64,000 bases of DNA from the NCBI GenBank assembly GCA_961205875.1, contig OY540813.1:21547001-21611000 (forward strand), written 5' to 3'. The position numbers and the translations under genes were made by a program. Positions within the stretch are counted from its first letter, which is position 1; each line of letters starts with the position of its first letter. The notes beneath the pieces are model-generated. The model saw nothing but the letters and a program-made list of their open reading frames with translations. It was not told the origin of the DNA and did not search any database. This document shows positions 11,294 to 21,129 of the stretch, one piece after another. The DNA is from Sialis fuliginosa. Lineage: Eukaryota; Arthropoda; Insecta; Megaloptera; Sialidae.

Positions 11294-13759
11294 TTAGATC
11301 AAACTAGGTCTTACACAATTCCTTCCATCTTCTAACTGATGAATGTCTATTGGTTTAATTTTGATGTTTAACGATAATTCTAGACAGCTTAATTTATTTG
11401 TTTCTTTTTTTACAAAGTAACAACGAAAATGTTTATTCATTTCAGTTATTGATATATTTTTAATTATAAGTATTGCAGTGATATTATTTTTTATTATTAT
11501 ATTTTCAATTTTATATAATTTTTTTAAGTGAAAAATATAGGAATTTTGTTTATAATGTGTATTTTTAAAATAAATAAATGGAGTTGAGAATAAAGGTTTA
11601 TCACTTTCAATTGTCAACTCATTATAACAAGATTCATTTTTTAAATCAAATTCTTTCAAAGTTGATACTTCAACAAAACAATTTAAATCTTTAGAAGAAT
11701 TCATTAAAAAATTAGTAAATCGTAAAGAAACTTTTTTTGCTAGAGATAGTGCTATATTTTTTCTTGAAGATGTAGAATTAGTGTAATTTTTCATTTCCCT
11801 GTGTTTACTTTCATATCTAAGACAATTATATTCTTTTAGTGGTCCTGACAGTTTGATTATTCTTGGATAGTGAATAAGAAAATGATGTTTAGGTTTAAGA
11901 GTATCGTCAAAAATATTTACATATGATTTATTATGTATAATAATTTTTTTTTTTAACTCATCGATATCATTTTCACTAAAAGAGTCATAAAAAATGATTT
12001 CAACTAATTCTTGTAATGTACATACATATTTCCAAACTGTATCATTTTGGGGAATAGAATGACCTAAAATACATGTTATAAAATTTAAAAATGTTAGTGA
12101 TTCTCTAGCAGACATTTTGAGTTTATTTGCTTTAATATGATCAATTGTAATTATTGCAGGGCGATTTTTAATTTCTCTTTCGCCATAATTAAATTGGTTT
12201 ACTTTATAATTAAAATCTTCAATTGTAATAAAATGTTTAATACAGATAAAATAATAAAGTGATTTAGCAAGACCATAGTCAATAACTCCTTCCAAAACAT
12301 CATGCATTATATCTACACTGTAATTTTCAGTAACATGAAATGCATCTAACTGATTCAAAATTGATTCTTCTTTAATGCCTGTTTTTTGATAATTTTGAGC
12401 TTTTATTAAATCTTTTTCATGATTAGATTTACTTTCTAAGCAATTATTTTGTTGATTAAAATGATTCTCATAGCCAAGTTTATTTCGGACAAGATTTTTT
12501 TTTTCACTTTGAGGTTTTCTTGTTTCTGATTTTGGCATTAAACAATGCCTACAAAAGTAAGTATGAGCAAATGATTTTGAAAAACCTAATAAAGAATTAA
12601 CAGCAGCATTATCTCCTAAAACTAATCCCAAAACAAAATAAACTTTTTCGATTCCCTTTTCTGTCTCTACATCTATTCCTTCAACTTCTAAAGATTTAAG
12701 AATTTCTAAAAGTGGAGTTAAGCATCGATCATTGCCTAAATCATTGAATATATTTTTTTTTAAAAACATTGCAACAAAAATATTATCAAGAGTTGAAGAA
12801 CCCAATGGCGACGTTGGAAAACTGTAATAAAATGATGATAATGTTTGACTTGTTGGATGACTTCCAAGTGGATCATCAATAGAAAATTCATCATAATATA
12901 AAAAATATGGGATTACTTTTTTATTTTCAAATATTGTTAATTTTTTTTTCCACAGTTCTCCATCGCAAAAACTAGATATTACTCCATTGTTTTGGTTATT
13001 TAAATTTGAATTATTTAAAGTTTTCTGCAAAATGCCTGGTATTTGAAAAAATTTTTGAATTTGAAATTTTAACGGTAATAAAATAGTTTCATTAACAGAA
13101 GAATCAAGACACACTTTGCCTTTTCTCATAACTTCTTTAACTGTTTGTGAAATCACTACTTTATTTGGTGCTTTATAAAGGTTGATTGAATCTAAATGTT
13201 TAAGAAGTAAAAATTCTGAATGAATATTTTTAAAAGGACAACTGCAAAGATTAAAAATATCTTCAATGATGCTACGATCTTCACCAAAAACTAGGGGTAA
13301 TATAATATCTTTTAGTAAATCAAATATGATAGTAAACACATTTTCACTCAAATCAGAAATTATGCCCTCAATCAGTTTATTTGTTACATTACTATAATTA
13401 TTCAATTTACAGATAAAATTTAATGCTGACGTTTGGAGAATTTCTTTCACATGTGATATTTCATTACTTAAGTCATGTTTAACTTTAAATCGTTTTTTTT
13501 CGGTATTAATTAGATTATCAACAGGCTTTGTTAAAGAAAAATTTACAGGAACTTGCTCACAAGCATTTACATCATTCTTAATTTCATGAGAATTTTTTAT
13601 ATGTTTAGTAAATCGAGTAATATCAGTAAAAGTGCTAGGACACCCAAACTGTCCACATTCATATGAATCTAATTTAAATTTTTGGTGAAAGTATTTTAAA
13701 TGAGAAATCAAAAATTTTGATGACGAAAATGTATCATTGCACACAAAACACTGTAACAT
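11294..13759 (-). CDS. CACTA-type transposase with N-terminal C2H2 zinc fingers (821 aa)
   Basis: Likely the enzyme that cuts and pastes this element. The start is the ATG at 13759; the frame is open ten codons further upstream but has no earlier ATG before the preceding gene's stop. Two C2H2 fingers lie at residues about 3-26 (CxxC...HxxxxH) and 34-58 (CxxxxC...HxxxxH). The middle holds GDNAAVNSLLGF with D383, then a CRHC pair, then VDIMHDVLEGV with D483 and D487, then KPKHHFLIHYP, and RYESKHREMKNY with E650. The D383/D483/E650 set is my proposed DDE triad. The DIMHDVLEGV and HFLIHYP blocks recur in transposase-like proteins of many animals; I infer the EnSpm link mainly from the element ends. 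There is no stop or frameshift in 2.4 kb. The ATG is 31 nt after the stop of the SAM gene, so both could share one transcript, or alternative splicing could expose this start. Confidence 0.85.
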   Translation of the reverse strand: MLQCFVCNDTFSSSKFLISHLKYFHQKFKLDSYECGQFGCPSTFTDITRFTKHIKNSHEIKNDVNACEQVPVNFSLTKPVDNLINTEKKRFKVKHDLSNEISHVKEILQTSALNFICKLNNYSNVTNKLIEGIISDLSENVFTIIFDLLKDIILPLVFGEDRSIIEDIFNLCSCPFKNIHSEFLLLKHLDSINLYKAPNKVVISQTVKEVMRKGKVCLDSSVNETILLPLKFQIQKFFQIPGILQKTLNNSNLNNQNNGVISSFCDGELWKKKLTIFENKKVIPYFLYYDEFSIDDPLGSHPTSQTLSSFYYSFPTSPLGSSTLDNIFVAMFLKKNIFNDLGNDRCLTPLLEILKSLEVEGIDVETEKGIEKVYFVLGLVLGDNAAVNSLLGFSKSFAHTYFCRHCLMPKSETRKPQSEKKNLVRNKLGYENHFNQQNNCLESKSNHEKDLIKAQNYQKTGIKEESILNQLDAFHVTENYSVDIMHDVLEGVIDYGLAKSLYYFICIKHFITIEDFNYKVNQFNYGEREIKNRPAIITIDHIKANKLKMSARESLTFLNFITCILGHSIPQNDTVWKYVCTLQELVEIIFYDSFSENDIDELKKKIIIHNKSYVNIFDDTLKPKHHFLIHYPRIIKLSGPLKEYNCLRYESKHREMKNYTNSTSSRKNIALSLAKKVSLRFTNFLMNSSKDLNCFVEVSTLKEFDLKNESCYNELTIESDKPLFSTPFIYFKNTHYKQNSYIFHLKKLYKIENIIIKNNITAILIIKNISITEMNKHFRCYFVKKETNKLSCLELSLNIKIKPIDIHQLEDGRNCVRPSLI

Positions 13760-13790
13760 TTTGTACAAACTTCGAACAAAGGAGAACAAG

Positions 13791-16412
13791 TTATATATTA
13801 CTCATTACCAGTATATTTTTTACTGTTAATTTTTCTACAGTTGTAATAAAATTTTTTATGTCACCACCAATATCTGGTTTAGTGATTTTATAAAGGCTGG
13901 CCTGAATAAATTGCCATACCTTTTCACTTTCAAATGGATATTCTAAATTTAGAACAAAAAACAGTTTAAAGCAAATATCTAATGCTGATAAAAAAGTATT
14001 AAATTTGTAGTATATTTTGTCATATACCAATAAATAATTATGTTCATCAATAACATCTACAATGAACGGCTGTAAAGTTTTTCCGAAATGTCTATACTTT
14101 TCTCTCTTTTTACTGATAATATCTGATATTAATGCACTGTTCTTCACTGTCACTATAATCGAGTCTTGTGAATCACTGATACTGGGTTTCCACACTTTTT
14201 TGTCTTTGTTGTAAGTTCGGCTAGATGGTACAAGTATTGCAGATAAAATTTTAATTATATATATATTTCGTTGATCTAAAAAAAGTAAAATGTTAGATTA
14301 AAATATAATATTTTGAACTATGTAATTTGTAATATATTTAATTTAATTAGCTATATTATATATAGCTGGATTATTTACCTTCAACTGTAGTATTCTTAAG
14401 TATATTATATAGTTTCATTGACGATCTATCTTTAATTAAATCTTCAATTTTTCCATTATCTATATAAGTAGTTAAAGTATTCCAATTTAAAAATAAATTT
14501 AACCCTTTATCTTTAAATTCATACTTAAAATCAATGTCTACCTAAAAATTTAATTGAATTAAAATATATTCAATAAACATTTTCTTAAATATAATTAAAT
14601 AAAATTAATTGAAATATATTTTCAACTTTAATTGTCCATAGAACATGAAGACTATAATGTACCATCGGCTGCAAGTTTGCATTCAAATTCGTTTATCACA
14701 AACTGAGTAGGCTCCTCCCATTTAATTATTATAATATTTAAATCATTTCTACGTGTACCAAACAGACAGATATTTGATACAAAGAAAACCGATATACTGG
14801 TTCTTATATTTTCGAAACGTAAGCGAAATTGAACCTAGACGTGGTAGACCACTTGTGCAGCCGATGGTACATGAAAATATTAAAAATTTGTTCGCATTTT
14901 TAAGACTTTGGATCAAAGAGAATAATATGCAATTGTGAAATTTTCATTCTTAAATAACTACAAAAATTAATTTTGACTTACCAATACACTTCCATTTACA
15001 TGACTATATAATGGCCAATCAGACAATAAATCAACAGACTTGGTAGCAGCACTACATTTAAATTCTTGTGATCGTAATTGGCATGTTTGTTTCCAATTTT
15101 CTTTTATTTCGTCCCAGGGTTCCGCATGATTTTTTAGCCATAATTTAATGTGGTCAAATGTATGCCCATTTTCTTCATCAGCAGCATCCACAAGAGAAAT
15201 ATTATTTTTATTTATTTTTCCAAAAGTCAATCCTATAGATCTTAATCTATGTGTACTATTACGGTATCTATTATATAATATACCTTTTGGTTTTGGAATA
15301 CGAGTGTAGTAGAAAGACTAAAAATAAAATTGATATATTAAAATTCTATTTTATTATTACTTATTTATAAAAATAGTATCTATTAAATTATGTTGATATA
15401 CCATTTGTAATATAATGTAAACATTAATAAACTGATGATTCTTTTAAGCATTTTAAACTGTATCATAAAATTATACATAAAACTATAAAGTCTATTCACA
15501 TTTACCTTATTTTCAGTTGGTACTAAATTTACTATTTTGTTTGATATATTTTCAAAAATTCGTTGTGGGACATGAGTTGTTTTATTATGAAGAATTTCAA
15601 CAATTTTATGTGCCAACAATTCTCTTATTTTATTAGTTGGTGTAATTTTTAATTGATTAATTATAGGTGAAATTGATTCATTTGAAAACAATTCATTTAT
15701 ATTCTAAAATAAAATATAAATTACTTCATAACATTATAACAAAGCTAGTTGTGGAGATGATGAGAATAGTGAATTATAATAAAAGTGATAAAAGTTTGTG
15801 GGGAGAGATCAAGGCAGTGGATGTATTAATATAAAATTTACAAAACATACAATATCATTAACATTATTATCTTCACTGGATAAATAAGGACTGCTTCTAC
15901 CAGAACCCAAGTACGAATCAGAACGGGTAGGTGTACCAACTGACTGAGACTGCTCCTACCAAATGAAATCAATAATATAAATAGTAGTATATAATATAAA
16001 TATAGTTAACTTAATGTATTTAAAATAATAATGTAGAATTACGTTAAGATTTTTCCATTCTATGAGTTTTTTACGAAATTGTAGCCTGATTTTAAATTCA
16101 TTAGGATAAGGAAATAATTCTTTAAGATCTTCGTCATTAAAAAGTTTGATGTCCTCGATATGTAATTCTAAATCTAAGTGAACATATAAAAAATTAATAT
16201 TTTGAATAAATTCATTTGCATAAAAAAAATTAAATATATGCAATATATATAAATTTTTAAATTAACTTTATACCTTTAAATTTTGTTTTTAAAAATGGTA
16301 ATTCCCATTGAACTAAAAGTTCATCGAGTGGAGTTTCTTGAAAGTTTTCAAGTAGTGTATATTCTAGAGTTTGATAATCAGGATCACTATAACTAGGAAT
16401 GTGTGTTTCCAT
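13791..16412 (-). CDS. SAM-domain accessory protein of the CACTA element (spliced, 518 aa)
   Basis: Seven coding exons join in frame with GT...AG introns: 16412-16274, 16173-16043, 15955-15851, 15703-15506, 15317-14982, 14541-14379 and 14275-13791, totalling 1557 nt including TAA. The N-terminal domain (residues about 31-88, exons 1-2) resembles a sterile alpha motif: WELPFLKTKFKDLEL, then DIKLFNDEDLKELFP, then a basic KIRLQFRKKLIEW helix. A Ser-rich linker follows (91-125), then a helical segment (126-191) and a segment with IKLWLKNHAEPWDEIKENW (192-303). The C-terminal 160 residues (exon 7) match nothing I recognise. SAM domains usually mediate protein self-association; here a role in assembling transposase or ends, like the second protein of plant CACTA elements, is inference. 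All junction phases agree, so the gene looks functional. An extra exon inside the 440-nt fifth intron cannot be excluded. Confidence 0.8.
14640..14940. other. Intron segment with 17-bp inverted repeat and a 61-codon frame
   Basis: Inside intron 5 of the SAM gene, ATGTACCATCGGCTGCA occurs on the plus strand at about 14658 and inverted at about 14858-14875. A plus-strand frame at 14753-14938 includes RRGRPLVQPMVHEN and KNLFAFLRLWIKENN, which look protein-like but which I cannot assign. On the minus strand a piece with WEEPTQFVINEFECKLAADG is also open. It may be an alternative exon or a small inserted fragment. Confidence 0.35.
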
Positions 16413-18571
16413 TTTGTGTATGATCTGCTTCAATAATTATTATAATATATATTTATATATATATGTTATTCAGATTTTCCATGAAATAATTTGGAGTTAT
16501 AATCTGTAGATATTGACAAGAAATTTTAATAAATATTGTAATAGAAATGATCAAAAAATATTTTTACTAAAATACATAATTAAAACAATTAGGTACATTA
16601 TCAAAAAAATATTGCCTAGCTTTATTTATTTGAAGTTGTATAATATGACGTTTATCATAAAAATGGTAAATTTTTACTTTAAGGTGTAATGTTTTTCACT
16701 TTACGAAATTGCCACTAAGATATCGATATTTTACAGATGTAATTAAGTTTTTCACATAAATACTTTATATTTCAATAAAAAAATGAATATTCCATGCTAA
16801 ATATGTCCTTATTTTCATAAATTTACTTAAATTTTGACTTATAATACGGACGCCATAATGTACTTATGTATACCCAAAGATATCATGAGTCTAATTGTAA
16901 AGCCCGCTTTCCACTGCAAGCGGAGCGGGGTCCTTACGGACTACGTTTGACTCGCAAATGTAACTTGCATAGTAATGCTTCCACCAACAAAGAGTCAAGT
17001 AGAACGGACTGAGCGAGTAAAAATAGTTAAGAACGAGCTCGTTCCGCTAAAACAAACGGAGCGGTGTCCGTACGGACTCCGTTCGACTAGCAATCGAAAA
17101 TTACATAGTAGCACTTCCACTGGTAAAGGGGTAAGCGGAACGGATCAAACGAATAAAAATAGGTAAGAACGAGTTCGCTGCGTCACATTGCCACTGACTA
17201 GTTTGTGACGGACTCCGCGTGCCACCGAGGTGAAATAGCTTCCCTAAAGTTGGTATTTTGTTTTAAAATATCGGCCTCTATAAATGACAGAAGTTCTTAA
17301 AATTGTTCTCTGCTAACTCTGAAGTAATTCTTGAATTGTTCATCATGTAAATCATAGAACAATCTATATTCACCTCTCAACGGTCTCTCTTTGATATGAT
17401 TACTTAACCAAAACCTTGGTTTGGCGCGCTTTTTCTTGTATACTTATATAATTAAACATTTCTTTGTTTGCATATAGTCAGAATCGGCTTCACGAGATTT
17501 CCCTTCCAAATACAAAGTCCGACTAGACTCGCTCGCAATGGAATTTGACCGATTTCTCATTTTCCGTTTAACTCGCTCCGCTCATTTCTCGTTTTCATTT
17601 CTCTTTCGCAATGGAAGGGAAATAATAAAAATTATCAAAACTTTTTGTTAATGGAAGGCAAAACCTACTTTAACTAGTTAGACCCCGTTCAGCTCAACTA
17701 TTTCTCGCACATTACCCTTTTGCAGTGGAAAGCCCGCTTAAGCGACTTTTAAATTTGGCCAGCATTGCTATCAAGCGGCATAATATATTGTTTATTATTA
17801 ACAATGGCTTGTAATAGTTGCAAAGTAACTTTTTGAGTTTTTAGTCATTTGTAACGAAAATAAACAAAAATTAATACAATTTTTAAACTCTTATAACGTA
17901 ATAAAGAAAAATAAAATATATGAAAGGTGAAATTCTATGTGTAAAATTCGAAGCAATAAGTTTATATGTTCTGTCATATTTATTAAATATGTCAAGATCA
18001 TTATAGAACAGTTCGTTACGGCGGTAATTAAATCTCCGTTTTAATCTAAATTAACCCCCTTTTGCCCACGGAGATTGCCCAAACCAGTTAACGTGTATTT
18101 ACGTTTATTAAATTTGACAATATTATTTAAAAACAATGTATTCACGTCATCCAATATGCCGTTTCTTTGAAATAGTGTACCGCATAATCTGTATGTTTTC
18201 TGAATCTATTAAACGTTTGTTTCAATCAATTTCGTCTAGTATTTACATCTTACACTAAAACTTTACCATAAATATTAATAATATATTAGTTTTATAAATA
18301 AATAATAGTTTAACACATGAAATATAAAAAAAATATTTTTTATTTATAGCAACTATATTTGTCACATGTTTGTATTTTATCTATATATAATATAATAACA
18401 CATTTATATATAGTAAAATAATTTGGAGCACTAAAACGATAAATAACCAATACATGTTATTATAATTAGGTGAGAAAACATAGTAGGTTTAATCAAATAT
18501 GACTACGCATTATTATTATATTATACAGGTAATATAATATATTCTTGATAATTTAGAAAAATAAACTTACC
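16413..18571 (-). other. 5' UTR and long leader intron of the SAM gene
   Basis: A perfect donor (CAG followed by GTAAGT) lies at 18571/18570 on the minus strand. A matching acceptor (GAAGCAG) ends at 16425, leaving a 12-nt leader before the ATG at 16412. This defines a noncoding first exon ending at 18571 and an intron of about 2.1 kb that now contains the Harbinger-type MITE at 16901-17738. Exon start not determined. Confidence 0.6.
16901..17738. mobile_element. PIF/Harbinger-type MITE nested in the CACTA element, 838 bp
   Basis: Ends: AGCCCGCTTTCCACTGCAAG on the left and, reverse-complemented, AGCGGGCTTTCCACTGCAAA on the right. The flanking trinucleotide TAA is present on both sides (16898-16900, 17739-17741), the 3-bp TWA duplication of PIF/Harbinger elements. 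The left half contains a ~130-bp tandem duplication (about 16918-17035 and 17056-17175) with GAGCGG, TACGGACT, CACTTCCAC-like and AAGAACGAG landmarks. GC-richer than its host. No transposase. Confidence 0.85.
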
Positions 18572-18709
18572 TGTTGCAGTGACACTAGCAGCACAAATAT
18601 AGATACAAAATATTATACAATAAAACACATCAAATAAATGCAAAAACAAATCGTATGCGAGCGTGCTCTGCACAAGATGGATGAATGGTGAATGAGGTTC
18701 AGCATGTTG

Positions 18710-18740
18710 CTATACGCTTATACGCATGCGCAATAGCCAT
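18710..18740 (-). promoter_or_regulatory. Candidate promoter of the CACTA genes
   Basis: On the minus strand, ATTGCGCATGCGTATAAGCG combines a palindromic GCGCATGCG core (like NRF-1/erect-wing sites) with a TATAAG. It lies about 140 nt upstream of the donor that ends the leader exon. The GC-richer patch around it fits a start region. Start site not determined; inference from motifs only. Confidence 0.4.
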
Positions 18741-19079
18741 AGACGCCGTAAGTAAAGCGCGAATTTTAAATTTTATCACAAATTACTATATTATATTCGT
18801 TTTTAAAGGTTGCTTATTTTTATTTTTTAATAGAATTACATAACAATAAATAAGAAATACAAGTTAAAATACACATTTAATAAATTTTTTTACTTTGGCA
18901 ATAATTTAATTTAATTTAATATAGTTAACATAACATGAACTGTAGATTGTATACAACTAACCTTTTGTTTTTATTTAATTTACAAATTGCCTAATATATG
19001 CAATATGCCAATATATTATGGTATATTGCTACATATAGTATTTATTACAATTATCTTAATATCATTAAAAGTAACATGT

Positions 19080-19435
19080 TACCTTTTATAATATAATTTG
19101 ATTAGGTAACTATGAGAAAACACGAAAAAATATTTAAAATCTGAAATAAAATTTTGCAAATTCTTAAATATTTACCTTTTATAATATAATTTGATTATGT
19201 GAAAACACGAAAAAAATATTTAAAAAAATCTTAAACTAGTGGTTCTTTTCATTTAAGCTTTAAATGATAATATCTGAAATAAAATTTTGAAAATCTTCAA
19301 TATTTAATTTTTACAATATAATCCGATTATGTAGGAACACAAAAAAATATTTTAAAAAATCTTAGACCAGTCGTTCTTTAGATTTAAGCTTTAACAGATT
19401 ACAATATCAGAAATAAAATTGTGCAAATGATTAAT
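19080..19435. repeat. Imperfect tandem repeat near the right end of the CACTA element
   Basis: Three related units start near 19081, 19176 and 19310 with CCTTTTATAATATAATTTGA or a variant, followed by AACACGAAAAAA-like and CTGAAATAAAATTTTG-like segments. Unit lengths differ (about 95 and 135 bp) because the later units contain an extra segment. Confidence 0.75.
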
Positions 19436-19589
19436 CTCTATGCAATATTTAGTCTAATATTTTACAGACAAGTAATTATTTATCATAACAAACGTTATTT
19501 ATAGATAGGTTTGTTATTATTTATAATAACAATTTTTAAGTGTTGAATTATATTCATTAACGCTTCACTTATTTTTATGTGAATGATAT

Positions 19590-19852
19590 TGAGAAATATT
19601 ATTGCTAATATTAAGCATACAAATTAAGAGAAAAATGTGCTAATATCAAGAAAAATGTATGCTTACTTACAAAATGCTTATATCAAGCATGAAATTGCTT
19701 GATACTAGCATAAAATTTCTCAATAACTGTTGTTGTGAATCGAGCAAAAAGTATGCTTATTCAAGAACAAATTTATGCTTAATATAAACGATAAACATGC
19801 TTAATACAAGAAATTTTTGTTCTTAATCATGAAATGTTTTTGAGCACTGTGA
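19590..19852. repeat. Right subterminal repeat field
   Basis: Many short motifs related to GCTAATATCAAGCA, TGCTTGATACTAGCA, ATGCTTA and TATTGAGAAAT occur in both orientations, matching those near the left end (10260-10400). This is the expected subterminal structure of a CACTA element. Confidence 0.8.
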
Positions 19853-19886
19853 TTGCTAATATTTAGCATGAAAAATTCTTTCAGTG
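19853..19886 (-). repeat. CACTA element right terminal inverted repeat
   Basis: On the minus strand it reads CACTGAAAGAATTTTTCATG then CTAAATATTAGC. It pairs with 10252-10281. The next bases, CATGTAAAG, are flank. Confidence 0.92.
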
Positions 19887-19984
19887 CATGTAAAGAAAAA
19901 GTGCATTTTTGCCCCATGTAGGTAAGCACTAATAAAATCACCACAGGGAGTTAGTTTATGAAAAGTTAGATAGTGAAAGTGCAA

Positions 19985-20291
19985 TGGGCAGATGCGTAGG
20001 GTGGGGATAAGGGGCAGGCAGACGCATTCAAAGATGCAATTTTTTTAATTGCTCCCATTTGAGCATTGATGAATTTTGGTGGTATGGCAGTTTTTGATCT
20101 GTAGATGACCGGAAAAACAAAGGCAGACGCGTAGGATGGGGATAAGGGGCGGGCAGACGCGCTCAAACATGCAATTTTTTAAATGAAAATTGTCTCATTT
20201 GAGCATTGCTGAATTTTTTGAAGGATGACAGGTTTTGATCTGTAGATGACCGAAAAAAACATAAGTAGACGTGTAGTGTGGGGATAAGGGA
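19985..20291. repeat. Minisatellite, ~135-bp unit, about 2.3 copies
   Basis: The phrase GCAGACGCGTAGG.TGGGGATAAGGGGC recurs at about 19988, 20121 and 20265. Between copies are shared segments: GATGCAATTTTTT, CATTTGAGCATTG.TGAATTTT and TTTTTGATCTGTAGATGACC. The short minus-strand frames here (S-, A- and P-rich) are by-products of the repeat. It lies just outside the right end of the CACTA element. Confidence 0.85.
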
Positions 20292-20893
20292 TGGGCACCG
20301 AATATCGAGTACCAGGGAATGCGCATTTTTACCATGTTTTCGACTACTCGAATTAATTTGTCGAGTAATTAGTATGAATTTTAATAAAATTGAAATACAG
20401 TGAAACTTCGTTAGTACCTTTTTGAAGGAACTGGAGGTAAAACACGTACTAATGGAAAAATGTCGAGATCTAAAAAAACGCATTGAAGCAAAACATACAA
20501 ACGAAGTTCCACTCTATGTTTTATAACTTGATATAAAAATAGATTTACCATTAACAATTTTTCAAAATTTTGTATAATTTTGAATAAACAGCAGATTTGA
20601 AAAAAAATATTATTGCAAATGTGTTTTTAAAAGGAACTGCTATGGTAGCGAATTTAAAAATTGAGACAAAAATAACAGTGATATACCTACCTACCAATAA
20701 AATTTCACATGGTAAATACAAAATTTTGTATTTGTTTGTGTAAAAAAAAATTATAAAAAATATGCAAAAACAACAAAAACTGATCAAATTATGCAAATAA
20801 ATCTCAAAATTTCCAAAATATTATAGTATTAAAATTTAAAATAATCGACTAGGTACCCGGGTATTAAAAACGTCGAGTAATTTTGCACCCTAG
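20286..20893. mobile_element. Probable hAT-type non-autonomous element
   Basis: The left end reads AAGGGATGGGCACCGAATAT then CGAGTACC. The reverse complement of the right end reads CTAGGGTGCAAAATTACTCG then ACG. GGGCACC..CGAGTA-style ends are common in arthropod hAT elements. Internal GTCGAGTAATT and TACCCGGGTA segments repeat in both orientations. No convincing 8-bp duplication; the left end overlaps the minisatellite. Confidence 0.45.
20398..20514. mobile_element. Small TA-flanked MITE (pogo/Tigger-like), 117 bp
   Basis: The left end CAGTGAAACTTCGTTAGTAC and the reverse complement of the right end, GAGTGGAACTTCGTTTGTAT, are inverted repeats. TA flanks both ends (20396-20397, 20515-20516). 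CAGTG...CTTCGTT-like ends recall pogo/Tigger elements. It is nested in the hAT-like element at 20286-20893. Confidence 0.65.
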
Positions 20894-21049
20894 ACTAAAT
20901 CCGCTAAAAATCTCGATTTTGTGAGGATTATTATCTGAATTTTCTTACACTTATTCTTATGTAATAAAATTTTAACTAGTTATCGATAATCCTTTAAAAA
21001 CTGAGATTTTCTATGAAACTTATGTATAAATGAAGTTGATATCGTCTCG

Positions 21050-21129
21050 GTCTCTTCTCGTTCGAATTGAAGCTAATCTTATTTCGAGACCGATCTCATT
21101 TTGTGATTGAGTTTCGACATGCAGCTCTA
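21050..21129 (-). mobile_element. Fragment of CGAGAC-rich hAT family
   Basis: Contains CGTCTCGGTCTCTTCTCGTT and TTTCGAGACCGATCTC, ending ATGCAGCTCTA. The reverse complement, TAGAGCTGCAT, resembles the TAGGGCTGCAC end seen in the complete copy at 44688-46079. The left end is not found. Confidence 0.55.

Larger units (their letters stand above)
10252..19886 (-). mobile_element. CACTA (EnSpm/CMC-type) DNA transposon, 9.6 kb, two intact genes
   Basis: The left end starts CACTGAAAGAATTTTGTGCT. The reverse complement of the right end starts CACTGAAAGAATTTTTCATG, so the outer 15 bp match exactly. CACTA/EnSpm elements characteristically begin CACTA or CACTG. The dinucleotide CA flanks both ends (10250-10251 and 19887-19888), a possible 2-bp duplication; no 3-bp duplication is visible. 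Inside the termini are dense subterminal repeats, as CACTA transposase-binding regions show. Both genes are on the minus strand: a spliced SAM-domain gene, then an intronless transposase gene. Two MITEs are nested (10829-11114 and 16901-17738) in non-exonic parts. Open frames, joinable splice sites and near-perfect outer termini suggest a recent and possibly autonomous copy. Confidence 0.9.

Noticed and set aside
19966-20483. Two minus-strand frames rich in Ser/Ala/Pro and Phe
   Set aside because: They are translations of the 135-bp minisatellite and of the nested repeats.
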